The position numbers and the translations under genes are program-made. From Agarophyton chilense (taxonomy: Eukaryota; Rhodophyta; Florideophyceae; Gracilariales; Gracilariaceae): a stretch of DNA of 64,000 nt. This document shows, piece after piece, positions 41,675 through 52,098 of this stretch; positions within the stretch are counted from its first letter, which is position 1; each line of letters begins with the position of its first letter. The notes under the pieces are model-generated. The model was not told where the DNA came from, ran no database searches, and was given only the letters and a program-made list of their open reading frames with translations. Location of the stretch: the NCBI GenBank assembly GCA_030374765.1, contig JARGXX010000037.1, positions 124,001 through 188,000 on the forward strand, given 5' to 3'.

Positions 41675-42150
41675 CTATTCTTCAAGGTTAATAGTCTGTG
41701 GCAGTAGAAAAGTGAGAGAACGTGGTTAGCGCATGTCTACGCATAAAGGCAGCACAATGTGAGAAAAATTAAGAGACGGACCTTTCCAAACTTGGCGTAA
41801 AGTGCAGCCTTCAGTTCCGTCATAGACTGCTCAATTTCAGAAACTTGTTGATGGTACTGCTCTACGTCTTCATTGAGTTGGGAGATTGTGTTTTGCAATG
41901 ATTGATCGACTGCATCCTTTTCATCAAGAATGAAAACGTCTCCAATGTTGTAGTGCACAGGGGCATCATCGTCAAGAAGAAGCAGCTCATCAGAGGCGTC
42001 GTCATGCAGTTGGATCAACTTTTTGCGCCGTGCGATGCGCCGTTTGAGATCATTCTTGCGAGCCAGATGACGAGAAAAGGCGTTTATCTTATCCTTGTCC
42101 GCTGGAGACATGGCGATGTGTGGGCGCTCATCCTCGGGATTAAGCTCCAT
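41675..42150 (-). CDS. PFDN4: Prefoldin subunit 4
   Basis: Prefoldin 4 is one of the beta-type subunits of the hexameric cytosolic chaperone that hands actin and tubulin to the CCT chaperonin. ATG 42150 gives MELNPEDERP, then DKDKINAFSRHL, the first coiled coil, LLLDDDAPVHYNIGDVFI, the second coiled coil and LKAALYAKFGK. Reading through gives an un-family-like tail, but a GT-AG intron (41781-41696, 86 bp) restores it. Donor is AAG|GTCCGT and acceptor is CACAG|ACT. Exon 2 (41695-41675) encodes TINLEE and the stop, matching the family end. Joined length is about 129 residues. Its promoter is shared with the divergent gene at 42793. Confidence 0.93.
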
Positions 42151-42314
42151 TGTATTCGGCGTGCGGTTACCGACTTGAGTGGGCGAGATGGCTGAGTGGA
42201 TCTGCTATTCCGGGATACGCGTCGACAAAACTGCCCTTCGGCACCTTGGAACCAACAAGGTGGGTTGCCACGCACGCTGTGGACGCGTTGGCGCTGGTAG
42301 ATACGCTCGGGGGG

Positions 42315-42369
42315 GCGTGAGCAAAGCTCGGGGAAGCGTGAGCAAAGCTCGGGACAGCGTGAGCAAAGA
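42315..42369. repeat. 21-bp tandem repeat, 2.6 copies
   Basis: Units of gcgtgagcaaagctcggg plus 3 bp begin at 42315, 42336 and 42357. They lie in the divergent promoter between PFDN4 and the gene at 42793 and are followed by a run of T. Possible transcription factor sites, but nothing proves it. Confidence 0.75.
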
Positions 42370-42792
42370 TAGTCTTTTTTTTTTTGAATTCGAGCAAAGT
42401 GCTCTCGTCCCGTGCAGACGATAATTTCGCAGATTTGCTTGGTTGTCGAAATGGGACCGCAGCCAATAGCAGACCGACACGCGACTCGAATCCAACCCCG
42501 AGACAGCATTAAAAAGCGCTGCGCGCAACACACGCGCGGCGTCGGTCTGTTCGGCAGCGAAGTTGTCTTCACACGAGCGACTATTTCGTTTGACTCCGCC
42601 CACTCACGCTCCTCTCACACCCGTTCGCACCGTTCGCACTTGGTTTGCCCACCGCCGCACAATCTCGCTACACGCGCCCCTCCGTCTCGCTTAACACGTC
42701 GTCCGCCTGAGTTGTGACTTTGTTTTCCCCTCCTGTCTCCCGCGAGTTTCACGAGCGTTTGCAGCAGCGACGTGTGCGAGTTTTTCCTTGTC

Positions 42793-43182
42793 ATGGGCGT
42801 TAAACGAAGCGCTGGTGATGCGACCCGGGCGAGCTCGCCCAAAGAGAGTGGTAGCGCCGTTGCGAAGCGACAAAGGACCACTGTTTCCGGCCAGTCCAAG
42901 GCCGTCTCTACCCCCCCGCCTGCCACCCCTGCACGCCCGCCCCGAATGCCGCGCTACATGGGAGATACCTTGTTGAAGCCCACCATCAAACGTCTGGATG
43001 GCATGAACTCTCAGCAGCTCATCGCGCTTTTGAACAAGGTTGAAATGAGATTTCGACGACTGGCCATGTTTGAAGCAGAAGAGATTCGTCGTGCTCAGAA
43101 ACTCGGTTTCACTGTTGCTCATCAGAGACGCGTTCATGAGCAATCACCGTTTCATGTAGCACTTCACACGGCTGCTTGGTGA
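42793..43182 (+). CDS. Small basic protein of unknown function
   Basis: ATG 42793 begins MGVKRSAGDATRASSPKESG, a basic, Pro/Ser/Thr-rich leader of about 50 residues. It is followed by a helical part with IKRLDGMNSQQLIALLNKVEMRFRRLAMFEAEEIRRAQKL. The latter suggests a DNA- or protein-binding helical hairpin, but I do not recognise a family. The apparent stop TGA lies inside GGTGAGT (43178-43184), a perfect intron donor. The true protein may therefore continue in an exon after the acceptor near 43328. The candidate exon frames do not join cleanly, so the 3' end is unresolved. Confidence 0.5.
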   Translation: MGVKRSAGDATRASSPKESGSAVAKRQRTTVSGQSKAVSTPPPATPARPPRMPRYMGDTLLKPTIKRLDGMNSQQLIALLNKVEMRFRRLAMFEAEEIRRAQKLGFTVAHQRRVHEQSPFHVALHTAAW

Positions 43183-43582
43183 GTTTTCTTTCTTTGCCTG
43201 TTTTTTGTCGTCCTTCTTTTGGTTGCGATTGTGTTGTTCGCCTCTCTCAAGTCGCAACTGGTTGACCGCTAGAGACCCGTTTCACCCCCAAGAACCGCTG
43301 CTCTTGGGCCTATCCTGATATGCTGTAGGCGTTTTACCGTTTGGCGCCGCAACATTACGTCGCAACCGTGCGCAAGTTGAGTGCTCGCCTTGTTGTAGCA
43401 CTCATATCGGATCGTATCGTTTTGTTCGAATTCCGTGTCAGTATGATTACTGCGAAAAGCCCAGTGTCGTGTCAGATGTATTCCGGAGAAAGCGCCGTGC
43501 GCATCTACGACAACTGCTGTTTCTTTCAAAAGGACAGCCTAACGGGGAATCAAGCGACGTCAAGGTTTACACAATGCAAGTG

Positions 43583-44689
43583 ACCTTCGCATTCAAGGTT
43601 GGTGACGTGTGAATACAAGAGTTAACTGCATGCGCATGCTGGGTACTATTACATGCGTTCTTAAGCTTAACTCCATCACAAACGTAACATTCATACCGGA
43701 ACCCAATCTGTCGTGCTTTTTTCCCGAAGTTGTGTTACCTCTTCGGCGGCGTAGTTGACCTGAGCATAAGCAGTTCGCCCGAAATCTCTCTTATTTATCA
43801 CGATACACGCGATGAGGCTCTTGGCTTTTGTCTAACAACATAATGTTGCGGAATATGAAGGATGTTCCAACACTCAAGGTAGGCCAGCGTTGAATCACAT
43901 TTTGTTATGTCCGGGTGGCGTTCAATTTGGCGTGTTTTCTTATGTCAAGCAGAGCACTCGTTCTCGTCATGTCGACTCAAACGTTATCATTTTCACCCTT
44001 GTGACACTTGCAAGCCTTACTGCTCATTCCCCTAGAAGAATTCGTCTCCGCATCAGATAAACCATGTAGAATAGAATAAACTACTCATCGTACTTCCTTG
44101 ATTTCTTAACAATTTAAGGCTCCCTGCTCAGATGCTTTTCCTTGGTTTATTCCCATAATTAGAAATGTAAATATAGAGTCCTCAACACAGAGGTCTCTTC
44201 TGAAGAGCGAAGGAATGAGCTCTTGAAGGACTGTGCGAACAGAGCAATGTCTGAATGACGATTTGCTTTCTACTTCAGGCGACTGTCCTGAGGTGCAAGC
44301 GGATTTTTTCTACTAACGTTCAGACAAAGCACAGATCAAGCCGTCTTTCACCAATCATAGTTTATCCAGAATACTCAGTCCGCGTGAGTTACGATGCAAG
44401 CTCAACGCCCTATTGATTTAACAACATCACATAAAACCATTGTGAGCTTGGTTGCATCTGCTCATACATGCAACCAAATTCTCTACTTGAATGAATCTAG
44501 CTTAAGACATAAATACTACTGAATGCGAAGCATGGATGTCGACGATTTTCGACGTCATGATGATTTATATTCGTCTTCACTGCCAGAAAGTCTGTTGAAG
44601 ATAATCACAGAACATCTACCATCATATCTTAAATGAACTTTATGTTGTAGATTGTAAGTGGCTGTTCCACACTAATCACAGCACGTGTT
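43583..44689. other. Intergenic interval, nothing recognised
   Basis: Low-GC sequence with stops in all frames. No RNA gene or repeat is seen. Confidence 0.6.
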
Positions 44690-45664
44690 CTAGGATTGGC
44701 CAAGGCGATTCTTCAATTTGTTGATCCCATTTCGCGTCTTCCCAAGAGCAAGTCCACTATTCCCTCGCGTCTCTCGGATCTTTCTCACAATGTCCACAGC
44801 CTTATCTTTGTGGCCTCGACTGCTCCTCGCTGCCTTCCCAGCGTTCACAGACGCTTCCTTGCGTAGCTGCTCTAGTGTTGCGAGCTCCGCCTCAAGCGTT
44901 TTACAAGCAGAACAGTTTTGGTTTTGACTTTTTGCTTTTGACTCTTCTACTTTCAGCTTGTTCTTCGTCTTCTGCATGTCTTCCTCGGCAGCCGCCGCAA
45001 CCCCGGCCATTTCAGCAGCTTTCAAATTCAGCTCAAATGCTTTGCCTGCTTTTATGGTAACGTCTAAAGCCATGCGCATGCTTTCCGTCACAGAATCTTG
45101 AACAATCCTCGCGTTGCCGTAGATTTCCTTTTCTTCTTCAGGAGTCATTTCGCCTCGAATCGAGTCGATTGTGTTCAGCTCATCATTGATGCTTGCAGCT
45201 TCAGCTTGTATTTCTGACACCAACGACTGTGCAGCCACACTCTCATCAGTCGCCTCATCGCTTGAATGACGAGCCTCAGTTTTGGCATTCACAGCTGCCT
45301 CCGCCGTGTCCAAAATAGAATCAAAAGTAGTGCATGACCCCGCTCCAGGAGATAAATGGCACCCAAACGGCACGAGCTCACTTGGAATCGTGTTCTCCAT
45401 CGCCGTATACACCGCACAGCTAGACCGTTTGCACTTTTCATATCCAAGACAGTCGCACTTGTACGAGGCCTGGCACACACCGAGCAAGCACAAACCTTCG
45501 CCTTGGTACTTCAGACAGCTTCCGGACGGCGGCGATTGAGAACACTGACAGGAATCATTGGTCATCGCACATTCGGATGTTCCAAGAGATTGGGCTTCTG
45601 ATCCAGTATACAGCAAACAGTTCAAAAGAAAAGAGCACATCAATGGCGTGAGTCGGAAACCCAT
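44690..45664 (-). CDS. Secreted Cys-rich protein with coiled coils
   Basis: The 324-residue reading starts at ATG 45664 (MGFRLTPLMCSFLLNCLLYT), a clear signal peptide; the frame extends upstream only without such a start. A Cys-rich module follows with about 14 Cys in 70 residues (CAMTNDSCQCSQSPPSGSC, CDCLGYEKCKRSSC). The remaining 200 residues are Ala/Glu/Lys-rich helices in heptads (KTLEAELATLEQLRKEAS). The lone NCSAC motif between helices could form a disulfide. It is probably secreted or cell-wall located. No family is recognised. Confidence 0.7.
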   Translation of the reverse strand: MGFRLTPLMCSFLLNCLLYTGSEAQSLGTSECAMTNDSCQCSQSPPSGSCLKYQGEGLCLLGVCQASYKCDCLGYEKCKRSSCAVYTAMENTIPSELVPFGCHLSPGAGSCTTFDSILDTAEAAVNAKTEARHSSDEATDESVAAQSLVSEIQAEAASINDELNTIDSIRGEMTPEEEKEIYGNARIVQDSVTESMRMALDVTIKAGKAFELNLKAAEMAGVAAAAEEDMQKTKNKLKVEESKAKSQNQNCSACKTLEAELATLEQLRKEASVNAGKAARSSRGHKDKAVDIVRKIRETRGNSGLALGKTRNGINKLKNRLGQS

Positions 45665-47050
45665 CTTGACACTCGTACACAAGCGTAATCGGCGCGACTT
45701 AAGCAGAATGATTAAAGACCTTGAATGTGCGAGGTTCGATCGGTAGATTGCGCACTGTGAGTGAGATGAAGGATGGAATAAACCGGGGAAGCCTCTGATT
45801 CCCGTGCCTTTATACTCATGATGAAGATGCTTTCTCGACGGCTTTGAGCAAAAGAAAGCGGGGACTGCTTCCAATTCAAATTGCCTAGGTCAACGCACGG
45901 AGAAAGTAGGGTTGGTGTACATCTTCGCTGGATCGCGTCGAGTACGATCAGAGTCGAACCTGGTGCGGAGGGAACTGGAATTGAAAGGAAACGGCGCATC
46001 AACTCAATCTAGGGAGCCCAACGAGTTCAAATCATGGCCCATACTAGTACGTTTTTTTCCATCCCAGCCACTTATCATCGACGTGATCAGGTGAAAGAAT
46101 CCGCGGGCAACCTCTATCATCGTCAGATCCAAATGCGTTCCTCCGAGGAAACAAGCCACTCCATGGGGTCCTTTGGAGCCCTTCTGCTGAGGGAAAATTC
46201 AGAGAGAATGGTGGTAGGATCTTCTTCAGACGGCAGGCTTGTGACCTTGACCTTAGTTACTGCGTTCGTGTAGCTACGAGGGGTCTCTTGTCGACGTACC
46301 GTTCCGGCCCACCACCGCTGTGACTGGCAAGCAAACCGACTACGCGGAACAGAACAATCCGTTGGACAGGCAAGATAGAGTTGGACACTGGGCAAACCTT
46401 ACGGCAAAATAACGGATTCGTTTGACCTGCCTTGTCCGATGCTTCTATTCTTAGCACTCGCTCGTCAACGGCAGTCTCTCGTACAGAGTCTTCGCAAACA
46501 TTCGGGTCGAAATTGTATGCCTTCTTCTCTAATGAGTGATGATCAAATTTTGGTCCTCAATTGTCGTCAGGCTGCATGCAAGAATGTGACGCACGAGGTA
46601 GGGAAGTCGAAGACATCCTGGTGCCTCACTCTATTCGTGTAGTTTTGGTGTCAATGCACTTTAGTTTCGTTTCTTCTGCTCGCATTGCCGTTCATCGTAA
46701 GAGTAGTTGGTTGCAACCCTCTTAGTTCTTCAACCTGTCGGCACAAAGGCATTTTGTCTGTGGGACTACTTGCGCAAAAGTCCCTGTTATGGATGAATGT
46801 TTGTGGAAAATGAAAAGTTGTCTTGAACACATCACAGGTCCTTCGACAAGACTCCTGTGTGTCTCATCACCTGACCGAGGACACCAGACTGCGTGACTTC
46901 TTTGCATTAATCGTTCCGAGCAAAATTCTTCGTCGAAGCTGATCCACCGCTACAGTCCCCTTTCCCCACGAGAGCACAGGAAGAAAACAGTTCTTCAATT
47001 CTGCAGATCGTGTAAAAGGAAGGGAATAGAGCAGCGTGATGGCACAACGA
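45665..47050. other. Intergenic interval, nothing recognised
   Basis: Only short overlapping open stretches. No domain, RNA gene or repeat was identified. Confidence 0.55.
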
Positions 47051-48321
47051 CTAAATCGTATCATGAAAGTGTTTAGCTAGAACGTCATCAACATCTATGC
47101 CTTCTCCAGAGAGGGCTTCGATCAGATATTGTGGAATCCCTAATTGTCGACTCTTAATGGTAACACAAGCTAGGTAGGACGCCGTGGAAGAATCGCACAT
47201 CTTTTGATGCCACTTGTGTCTCAATGCAGGCTCAACCGCTCGAAAGACCTCATATGCCGGATGGCGCAGAAACAAGTCTTTAAGGAGATCGTCTTCTCCA
47301 CCCCATCCACTGAACTGTGTTTCAGCGTCTTCATACGCTCTCACTGAATCAAAATCGAACTTGTACATGCAACTCATTCCATATGACGTGTCCCTCCAGT
47401 AACCGCTCTGTTTTTCAATTTGCTTCTTTCCAGGAAAAAGACTGTAGAATACAGGAAAGTACACTTGACGCCCCTTGATAGAATTTAGGATACAACTTCC
47501 GAACATTGCTGGGTGAATGTACATGTCAATATCAGTGATGAAGAGCAACTCGTTACTGGGAATTAGTTTCGTAGCGTCCCGGATGCATGTCGCTCTAGAG
47601 AACCTCGAACTCTTGTGTGATAAAACGTGGGTATAATTAGCTCTATTTGTGCACCTTTGGTTCGCAAGGAGTCAAACTGGTTAAGAAACCACTTTAGTCG
47701 AACGGGTCTCTCAGAATACGGTACTACCATATAGATTTTCCGCTCCATTGCGTCAGACGCAAGTTCCATAACTGATATAGAACAGTGACCGTCTAACGTA
47801 TTCTGAAAAGCGAGCACGTCATGGCGGAGTAAGGGTGTTCGACTTGAAGAAGATTGGACGCGAAGCAAATATCTAGAACCCAAACGACGATCGATGTGAA
47901 AGTAACCAAGAGTGTGATTGTGAACGGTTATTGAATAATCGGCGGTAAACTCTTTCAGGACTTTCTGTGATAATAGAAGCATGTCATGAATATCGTCGCT
48001 GTATGTACTGTTGGGATCACGTAAATCAAGCACTTTATCGACATGAGGTTCAAAGAGATGCTCGGAATAAAATGTTGAAAACGTGTTGAGCGGCCCTTTG
48101 GAGAAATGCTTCAGAGACTGCGGGGAAACATGAGTACAGGTATGAAACAGAGAGCTAGCTTTGGGTTGGATTAAATCATCGGAAAAGAAAAGTCTCTGTA
48201 GACTACGATGAAATACGTAGAAGGACGCCAAAAATAGTGTAAGGTTGCAGACAAAGGCAAGATTACCAAGGCGAGGCACTGAGAGGTACGGCCGAGGCAT
48301 TGCTTGATCTTCAACGCGCAT
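47051..48321 (-). pseudogene. Chondroitin N-acetylgalactosaminyltransferase-like protein, frame broken
   Basis: ATG 48321 begins a type II membrane protein: a short cytosolic start, a helix (LAFVCNLTLFLASFYVFH), a stem, then IYMVVPYSERPVRLKWFLNQ. The frame ends at 47563. The catalytic half continues in the -1 register with FSRATCIRDATKLIP, the DxD motif in LLFITDIDM, then SGYWRDTSYGMSCMYKFDF, GWGGEDD and HKWHQKMC. These match the CSGALNACT family of Golgi transferases. Relative to that family about 30 residues are missing exactly at the frame change (47600-47650). A frame-disrupting deletion is therefore more likely than an intron. Otherwise both halves look well kept, so an assembly error is possible. 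Confidence 0.75.
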
Positions 48322-49491
48322 AATCAGGTCCTGCAAAAAGTTGGATACATAAGAGGGCTTCGCACAGCTTATTCAGGGAAAAGGAGCTGAGAGAAACCTT
48401 CGTAAGTGAAGAGTCTCGGGATGGGCAAGAGCAACGGCGTGGCATTTCACGCGTTGCGAAGAAAGCTAACCATTCATGTCATTGCTACAGTACAGTGATT
48501 CAACTTGTTGCCAGATGGATGGCTACTTGAGGACTGCGTCTAGGAGAGGACTTGGTAACTCATGGTTCACAGGCCACCGGCATGAGGGCGACCGAAGCTG
48601 GCGGAGCACCTGGAGCCAACGGCAGGGGTCTGTTCTGAAGCGGTGGCGTGGCAACGGAGCATGAAGTGGAAAAAAGAATTGGTGCTGCTGTTAGAAGAGT
48701 TGTCCGATTGCGGAAGTGTTCGGATATGTGGGTGGCGAAGGCGCATGTAGTCTAGTTAGAGAGGTGATGATGGTCGATGGTGTGCCTCCCTACAGCATCT
48801 GTAGCTAACATGAGTGGGAGAGAAGACTTTCGAAACTAATGGTGTCCACACAAAATAGGCTATCTTCCGCTATTGGATGGCGGGAGTGCAGCGAGCGACT
48901 TCCATAGAGTGCAAGAGAAGGCGGGATGATGGCCGCCACACTGGCGTTCCTGGCAGAAACGCAGCCTTACGCAGATGCGGTGGAATCTGCGGAATGGGGC
49001 GTGCAGCGTGTGGCGGCTGTTCTCTCACAGGACTGTCCATCTACCCGCAGTGGCGGCGGAATATGTCATGCGCGGCGCATGCGCTGAAAGACGCCGGGGA
49101 ACGAGGGGTATATCAGATTGGCGCTTGCTGGCGACGGGGCCAAGAGGGTACTTGCACATTCGCTGCAATAAGAAAAATGCTTTTCGCACAGACGTGTCAT
49201 TTGTGTGAGCCTCGTGGCAGTACCAGCTGCGCCGTATTGTCATCGCTTTCCCCCTTCGAGCCCTCCTCACTGCCACTGGACATATTCCTTGTTGTGGCTT
49301 TGCTTGCTGCACGCACTTGGCTTGCTTCATCACAACGACTCCGGCTCACAGCAAAGTCACCGCTCCTACGCTCACCCGTTGTCTACCCCGTTTTAACTGC
49401 AGTATCACGCCTGCTCTCATACCTCATTCTCGCGCGATTCTCGCTAGGTTTCCTATTTCGTGTCATCTGCGCTTTGCAGCCGCGAGCCGCT
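48322..49491. other. Divergent upstream region
   Basis: It lies between the divergent starts of the glycosyltransferase and the NIPA-like gene. The NIPA frame is open across 48877-49491 but reads as Cys/Arg-rich nonsense with no relation to the family, so I treat it as untranslated. Confidence 0.5.
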
Positions 49492-50652
49492 ATGTCCGAC
49501 TCGGCGGCTGGTCAGGTGTCCGTCGGAACCGCAAAGATGATCGGCTTCTTGTTGGCCATCTGCGGTAACACGCTCATAGCCTGTTCGCTAACCTTGCAAA
49601 AAAAGGCCCACAATGCCGTTGAACCCGACTCCGACTCCGACCTCCGACCCGAAGCTGAGCAAGAGCCCGAAACCCCAGAGTCCGAGCAGCTTGCGCGCCA
49701 CGATGCCGATGTCGAACAGCAGGGCCTTGAGTCTTCGTCTCGGCTCTCGGACGCCGGCAGCACATCCGAGCTACACATCTTGCGCAACCCTACATGGTGG
49801 CTCGGAACCTTTCTCATGGCTGCCGGCGAAGTTGGAAATTTTGCCGCCTTTGCATTCGCCCCAGCTTCTCTTGTCGCTCCGCTCGGCGCCTGGAGCGTCG
49901 TCCTCTCTGCCATTCTTGCACACATTTTCCTCCAGGAGCACGTGTCAAATGCCAACTTGCTTGGTATAGCTCTCTGCGTTACCGGTGCGTTTCTTATTGG
50001 CGCCGCTGGCCCAGATGTGTCGGCCGCAGAGGCCTCGCTTGATGCCGGTGCGGTAACCAGATTACTTTTGCGGACTCCCTTCGTCGTCTTTATTCTGCTC
50101 ACGCTTACCGCCACCGCAGTCTTAATTTATATATCGCATCACACAACGCTTGGTCAAAGGCATATCTACGTTTACGTTGGTGTCAGTTCTCTCTTGGGAG
50201 GTGTCACTGTGGTCTGCGCAAAGGCATTGAGTACTTTTCTGCGCCTCACAATCGAAGGAAACTCTCAGTTTGGCAACTTCCTTCCCTTTCTGCTTGTTAT
50301 TATTCTCGCCTTGGCCATTTTAGCCCAACTTCGTTATCTCAATATGGCTATGGCTCAGTTTGGAAATGCTCAAGTAATTCCTGTTTACTATGTTCTATTC
50401 ACGACATGTGCGATGACATCAGGCGTCATTATGTACAGAGAGTTCGACGCCCTCACTTCGCGTAATATTCCCTTTTTCTTAGGAATTTGTTCGACGATGA
50501 GTGGTGTCTTTTTGGTTAGCAGGAGCGTGAAGGCTTCAAACGCAAAGCTAAATGCTGACTCTGCAAAAGACGGTTCAGGAAGGCAATACGCTTCGGTTCC
50601 GATTTCACCCATCTCATCTCCAAGAGGGAGTGGTCAACCGGTGTGGCCGTAA
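49492..50652 (+). CDS. NIPA-type magnesium transporter-like membrane protein
   Basis: From ATG 49492 the product has 386 residues. A first helix (MIGFLLAICGNTLIACSLTL) ends in QKKAH, the family's N-terminal signature. A long acidic cytosolic insert (DSDSDLRPEAEQEPETPESE) follows. About eight more helices follow, with NPTWWLGTFLMAAGEVGNFAA, FAPASLVAPLGAWSVVL, NAQVIPVYYVLFTT and a conserved YREF. NIPA proteins are EamA-like carriers tied to Mg2+ uptake in endosomal and plasma membranes. The acidic loop between helices 1 and 2 is longer than usual and could be regulatory. The frame is intronless. Confidence 0.88.
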   Translation: MSDSAAGQVSVGTAKMIGFLLAICGNTLIACSLTLQKKAHNAVEPDSDSDLRPEAEQEPETPESEQLARHDADVEQQGLESSSRLSDAGSTSELHILRNPTWWLGTFLMAAGEVGNFAAFAFAPASLVAPLGAWSVVLSAILAHIFLQEHVSNANLLGIALCVTGAFLIGAAGPDVSAAEASLDAGAVTRLLLRTPFVVFILLTLTATAVLIYISHHTTLGQRHIYVYVGVSSLLGGVTVVCAKALSTFLRLTIEGNSQFGNFLPFLLVIILALAILAQLRYLNMAMAQFGNAQVIPVYYVLFTTCAMTSGVIMYREFDALTSRNIPFFLGICSTMSGVFLVSRSVKASNAKLNADSAKDGSGRQYASVPISPISSPRGSGQPVWP

Positions 50653-50854
50653 GAGTTTACTTCACGCCACATACAGCATTCAGAGCTACCTCTGTGTGAA
50701 TCTTTACTGCTTTTCGTGGTAGTCGAAAAGAAGGTATAACTTGGAATGGTATTCTCCCTCCTAGCGGAAGATTGTGTATGTAACGGCGACCGTTTCTTTC
50801 TTAGAGCGCTTATTCGTGGCTTTGCTGCTTCCGTGGTCTCAATGTCCCTCCCGC

Positions 50855-52098
50855 TCACCGAGTTTTAATCGAGCCGTAATTCGCCTCGTCTCCCTCAGTT
50901 TTCGGAGGGGCTTCAGAATAGGACGATGGTGATGACTCTTGTACATGTGATGGAAAAGGGGACCCCATTTGTAAAGATTGAGAACGCCAGTTCCAAAACG
51001 TTCTTGCAATATATCGACCCGATGACAACATCGATCCGATGCGACTAGCCGAATCTCGATGAGAGAGTTTTTCTGTCCGAATTCGGTTTTCGCTGTCAAT
51101 TAGAACACTGATCGTGAGAAAAGAGGCTGTTAGAGTTGAGACAGTTGCTGTTCCAGCCGCTACGTACATGATGACGAGCTGGTACTTGGCAGCAGTGCTT
51201 GGCGGAGTACCCCCGATAATCTACACAATCGACGTCAAAGCACAGAAGATATAAGAGCGTGACACGGTCAGATGTGTTGTATATTCAAGCACCGTGTGCG
51301 TTGCGCCGTGAAGAAGGTTTTTGTGCCTACATACTTGCCCCGTCATCATGCCTGATTAATATGATATGAAAATCAGCATTACAAAAACCATTAGTGAATG
51401 TGCGGGCGTCGCAGAGAATTTCTCGAGTGTGACGCACCTGGAATGGCGACCAAACCTGCAACACTCATTGTGTTGAGCGTTGGGGTCAGTCCAAGTTTGA
51501 TGCCAGACTTGACGACGTTCATGGACGCTTCCCAGCGGGTTGCTCCCATGGCCAGAAGAAGTTCAACGTCATGTTTGTGTTCAGCTAGATTGGTAACAAT
51601 AGCAGAGACGGCCACACTCACCGCACTCATAGAGTTTCCGGCTATCATACCCACAACTGGGATAACGTACTGCGCGTCTAAGCCAACTGGGACGATTATT
51701 GAGAAAGTGAATAAGGCAAACAAAGAAACAGTGGTAGCAATGCATACAAAACACACAATGAATAAAGCGTCAAAAATGTAAGGCGGCCTCGATGATGCCT
51801 CGATGGCTGCGATAAACATCATGAACACAATATATGCTAATACCAACGGGGGATTGTTGTACTTGATGATGGGGACGAGAACCAGTCCTAGCGCACTGAG
51901 CTGCACAAAGCAACGAAGGGCTCCTACTCCAAGCTGTGTTTCGATGTCCAGCGATAAACGCTGGCTCGTGAAGACGACAACTGCAAGCGAAAGCAGCAGG
52001 AATGAGAGTTGAAGGTATGTCAACTCCACAACGCCATTAGCAGTCAAGGGTTCAGAAGAATCTTTGGCTGTGCTAATGATTTGGGTCAGCAGCGGCAT
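50855..52098 (-). CDS. ALS3/FetB (UPF0014)-type membrane permease, three exons
   Basis: Exon 1 (52098-51438) starts at ATG and encodes about six helices with NNPPLVLAYIVFMM, VGMIAGNSMSAVSVAV and LLLAMGATRWEA, ending in VAIPG. Exon 2 is a 17-nt microexon (51351-51335) encoding MMTGQ. Exon 3 (51220-50855) gives IIGGTPPSTAAKYQLVIMYV, the last helix and a long hydrophilic tail. All junctions are GT-AG: GTGCGT, GTATGT, then CAG and TAG. Joined length is about 347 residues. Family members are membrane partners in metal export (FetB) or aluminium tolerance (ALS3/STAR2). The helical signature GLVAIPGMMTGQ is rebuilt only by splicing. Confidence 0.9.
51335..51351 (-). other. 17-nt microexon of the ALS3/FetB-like gene
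   Basis: It reads GCATGATGACGGGGCAA on the minus strand, bounded by AATCAG and GTATGT. It joins with one base from exon 1 to give GMMTGQ, the most conserved stretch of the family. Flanking introns are 86 bp (51437-51352) and 114 bp (51334-51221). Confidence 0.88.

Noticed and set aside
42154-42717. Overlapping frames on both strands upstream of the gene at 42793
   Set aside because: They cover the repeat-rich divergent promoter and read as low-complexity sequence.
48877-49491. N-terminal extension of the NIPA-like protein
   Set aside because: The reading is Cys/Arg-rich and unrelated to the family. The helix and QKKAH signature begin after ATG 49492.
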